Below, piece after piece: positions 32,522-34,610 of a stretch of DNA of 34,610 bases; position 1 is the stretch's first letter; each line of letters starts with the position of its first letter. A program made the translations under genes and the position numbers. The stretch is from a virus. The stretch spans positions 1-34,610 of the IMG/VR virus record IMGVR_UViG_3300032401_000040. One strand, given 5' to 3'. A model generated the notes under the pieces. That model had not been told where the DNA came from and did not search any database. It was given only the letters and a program-made list of their open reading frames with translations.

Positions 32522-33100
32522 ATGCCCGTAGACCCCGGAACAACCCTCCCCATATTCCAGGGGATGCTCGCGGCGAACGCCGTCATCGGGCCCGGCAGCG
32601 GCCAGCTCGCCGCAGGGCTGGCCAACGGCCTGTTTCAGTACCTGTCCGCCTCCGTCACCGTGCTCTCGATAGACGCCGGCACTCTCGGGGCCGGAACCGG
32701 TGTCGGGTTCGGCCTCATACTCCCCCCGAGCGTCATCCTCGGCGTCCTGAGCCCGATGATGGCGGGTCACCTTATACTCGGTCCGTTCGCACCCTCGACG
32801 GCGAACGCCATAGCCATGGCCGTGTCCCTCTCCCTCGCCGGAGCTTCGGTCCAGACTGTCAACGCCGGGGTGGGTATAGGGGCTGGGAAGGTCCAGCTCG
32901 TCCCCACCGGCACGGGCGGGGCTGTGTTCGCCGCCGCGATGACCGCCGCGGGCCTCACCGGCCCCATGGCGTCCGCCCTCGGGGACGCCGTCGGGATGTC
33001 GCTGGACACCGTGATCGCCGCCGTGATCGGCGTCGTCGTCATAGCCGGTCCGCCAAACATTCTGCCCGGAGCCGGCACCGGCGTAGGGAAGATCACCTGA
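32522..33100 (+). CDS. Gly/Ala-rich hydrophobic protein downstream of the spike
   Basis: 192 residues, beginning 'MPVDPGTTLPIFQGMLAAN'. The sequence alternates hydrophobic helices ('VILGVLSPMMAGHLILG', 'DTVIAAVIGVVVIAG') with glycine turns such as 'GAGTGVGFG' and 'GVGIGAGKV'. It might be a membrane protein, or a baseplate component buried at the spike. Small Gly-rich proteins next to spike genes include PAAR-type tips, but I see no PAAR or metal-binding histidine motif, so that is not claimed. Function unknown. Confidence 0.7.
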   Translation: MPVDPGTTLPIFQGMLAANAVIGPGSGQLAAGLANGLFQYLSASVTVLSIDAGTLGAGTGVGFGLILPPSVILGVLSPMMAGHLILGPFAPSTANAIAMAVSLSLAGASVQTVNAGVGIGAGKVQLVPTGTGGAVFAAAMTAAGLTGPMASALGDAVGMSLDTVIAAVIGVVVIAGPPNILPGAGTGVGKIT

Positions 33101-33104
33101 GGAG

Positions 33105-33110
33105 TACTGT
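33105..33110 (+). promoter_or_regulatory. -10 element TACTGT, leaderless position
   Basis: TACTGT begins 11 bases before ATG 33116. GAGG (33099-33102) lies too far upstream (13 bases) to be a convincing ribosome-binding site. Confidence 0.5.
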
Positions 33111-33115
33111 CCGAC

Positions 33116-34610
33116 ATGTCTCTGAACATAAGCGGGGGTCTCCTCGAGGGAGTCCGGGTCGCCACCGGGAACAACCCCTTCACGTACCCCGCCCGGTCCG
33201 TCATCGTGGACCAGGGCCAGCTGGACTCCGTCCAACAGCCGTCAGAGTATATGGTCTTCGTCGGAGGCCAGACCCCCTCAGCCTCGGGGATGGATATTGG
33301 CTCTCCGGACCTTAGGCTTTCCTGGAGCAAGAACCAGGGCACTGTCACGAGGTTCGACTTCGACGCGTTCGCCAGGCGCTGGAACACCACGCCCGGGTCG
33401 TCGCCGGACCTCGTCGGGAAGTTCGGAAACTCCCCGCGGCTGATCGTCCCCGTCCCCGATCCGTCGGTCCCGTACTCCGACGCCCCCTATCAGCTGTACG
33501 TCGGATATCCGACCAGGCTGGCCACGTTCACGGTGTCGATCGTGGAGTCAGCGGTCGACTTCGGAAGCCCCCCGGCCGGGACCGCAGAGCTGACGCTCGA
33601 CAAGGGAGAGCTGAACTTCGGGCCAGCCGACCTTGCCAATCTGTCGCTTGTCGGCGGCACCGTGTACTTCACCCGGCAGGGCTTCTTCGACAGGTCCAAG
33701 AGCAAGGGCGTCATCGGGAATCTCCCCGACAGTTCGTCCGTCAGCTACAAGCTCCTCCTCAACCCGATCCTGGGATCTGTCCAGACTCCGCGCGTCAGGA
33801 TCGGCTACAGGAAGTACCTCACCCCCGTCCCGTACGCCACGGAAACCTCAATCGTCCCTCCCGCCTCCGGATCCTTCGCGTTCTCCTACGACACCGGGCG
33901 GGTCGTGTTCGCCCCGGCGGACGTCGACGCTTTCGCCACGGAGAGCGTCTACTATGACGGCGTGGTGGTCGGGTCGTCGGGCCTCACCAGGTCACTCGTC
34001 GGACCGATGACCAGCTTCTATCCGGTCCCGTGCGGATCCTTCGCCGGATTCATGAGCCCGTCCGACCAGACTCGCTACGTGCTCCTCGTCGAACCTCCGT
34101 CAGGCCCGCGGTACTACCTCCAGATCTCGTTCTTCAAGCTCTCCGACGGGTTCCCCTCCTCCCCGAACTCCGGCACGGCCCTCGTGGAGTCCGTCACGGG
34201 CCTCGTTTACGTGTCGCAGGACGACTTTCTCGTCTTCCCCACAAGCCAGGTGTACGTGATCGACACGTACCTCCAGATGGAGAGCGGCGTGTCGGTCCAG
34301 CTCTACAGGAGCGCCGTGAACACGTCCGGGTTCGAGCAGGAGCCCGACTTCGTGGAGGTGTATTCCGTCCAGGGCCAGGTTGTCCAGGACGGCCTGAGCT
34401 CGCCGTTCGTGATCCTCCCCACCATCCCCATCGTCGATTCACCCCTCTCGTATTCCGTGACTCCGGCCCCCGGCGGAGGGACCTTCACGGGTGAGCTCGT
34501 CGACGGGGCGGATCCGACGAAGCCCGGGACTGGGTACCTTCTCGAGCTCGACTCCAAGCAGGTGAAGTTCTCTGATCGAAGGACCATGTCGGTCACCCTC
34601 CAGAAGGCCA
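33116..34610 (+). CDS. Baseplate or tail structural protein, 3'-partial
   Basis: The frame is open from ATG 33116 to the window end, 498 codons without a stop. The start is supported by TACTGT 11 bases upstream. The product is beta-rich with few charges ('YPARSVIVDQGQLDSVQQ', 'ELNFGPADLANLSLVGGTVY', 'YDTGRVVFAPADVDAF', 'YLLELDSKQVKFSDRR'). Repeating strands of the form 'F.YDTG.V.FAPADV....VYYDG' recall the N-terminal modules of the giant sheath ('V.L...P....V.I.YYFN'), though this is only a pattern likeness. Position after hub and spike suggests a wedge or fibre-connecting protein. No family is recognised. Confidence 0.7.
   Translation, partial: MSLNISGGLLEGVRVATGNNPFTYPARSVIVDQGQLDSVQQPSEYMVFVGGQTPSASGMDIGSPDLRLSWSKNQGTVTRFDFDAFARRWNTTPGSSPDLVGKFGNSPRLIVPVPDPSVPYSDAPYQLYVGYPTRLATFTVSIVESAVDFGSPPAGTAELTLDKGELNFGPADLANLSLVGGTVYFTRQGFFDRSKSKGVIGNLPDSSSVSYKLLLNPILGSVQTPRVRIGYRKYLTPVPYATETSIVPPASGSFAFSYDTGRVVFAPADVDAFATESVYYDGVVVGSSGLTRSLVGPMTSFYPVPCGSFAGFMSPSDQTRYVLLVEPPSGPRYYLQISFFKLSDGFPSSPNSGTALVESVTGLVYVSQDDFLVFPTSQVYVIDTYLQMESGVSVQLYRSAVNTSGFEQEPDFVEVYSVQGQVVQDGLSSPFVILPTIPIVDSPLSYSVTPAPGGGTFTGELVDGADPTKPGTGYLLELDSKQVKFSDRRTMSVTLQKA

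Noticed and set aside
32522-33100. PAAR-type spike tip
   Set aside because: Position and glycine content fit, but length, hydrophobic helices and lack of metal-binding histidines do not.
1-34610. Extracellular contractile injection system rather than a phage
   Set aside because: The AAA+ ATPase, sheath, tube and spike fit both, but the 1186-residue tape measure with LHKGE motif, separate chaperone pair, tail transglycosylase and four homing-type nuclease genes favour a phage.
1-34610. tRNA genes, CRISPR arrays, insertion sequences
   Set aside because: No cloverleaf-like sequence, no spaced direct-repeat array and no transposase or terminal inverted repeats were found by reading both strands.

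Overview
This 34.6 kb window is very probably the tail-morphogenesis region of a large, high-GC (by eye about two-thirds G+C) contractile-tailed bacteriophage. The anchors are a contractile sheath C-terminus (1-4748), a tail tube protein (15906-16604), two tail-assembly chaperone-like genes (16713-18857), a 1186-residue tape measure protein (18861-22421), tail-hub proteins (23615-29794) and a spike-like protein (30217-32514). Free-standing homing endonucleases of the GIY-YIG and HNH types lie between them, as is usual in phages. No terminase, portal or capsid gene is inside the window. Two genes run off the ends.

The host cannot be named. Lysine is almost always AAG, Phe TTC, Asn AAC, and AGG arginine is common. 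At least nine genes that follow a gap have a TANNNT hexamer whose first T lies 10-12 bases before the start codon and have no Shine-Dalgarno sequence. That is the signature of leaderless transcription known from Actinobacteria and Deinococcus-Thermus, so a host in one of those groups is my inference.

Layout. (1) 1-4748: a giant modular tail sheath, 5' end missing. (2) 4797-13911: an accessory island between sheath and tube, with a GIY-YIG endonuclease, several small unknown genes, two coiled-coil proteins with Glu/Pro-rich linkers, a methyltransferase-like protein, a protein with a C-terminal J-domain (HPD motif), an AAA+ ATPase and an AT-rich HNH endonuclease on the minus strand. (3) 14017-15863: three helical or zinc-binding unknowns, a 15-bp bidirectional hairpin and a degenerate minus-strand HNH gene. 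(4) 15906-22421: tube, chaperones (two same-frame ORFs separated by one UGA) and tape measure. (5) 22445-23581: a second GIY-YIG endonuclease. (6) 23615-34610: the distal tail/baseplate, comprising a pair of related hub-domain proteins (one fused to a lytic transglycosylase), a 1322-residue hub protein, a small minus-strand gene, a spike, a Gly/Ala-rich protein and a partial structural protein.

How it fits together: tube, chaperones, tape measure, hub, lysozyme-type domain and spike follow the usual distal-tail order, with coupled starts (TAATG, strong Shine-Dalgarno) between the hub genes. The sheath, normally next to the tube, is 11.1 kb away, and the gap holds the J-domain/AAA+ cluster. 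That cluster, the modular sheath and the promoter architecture are the most unusual parts of the window.
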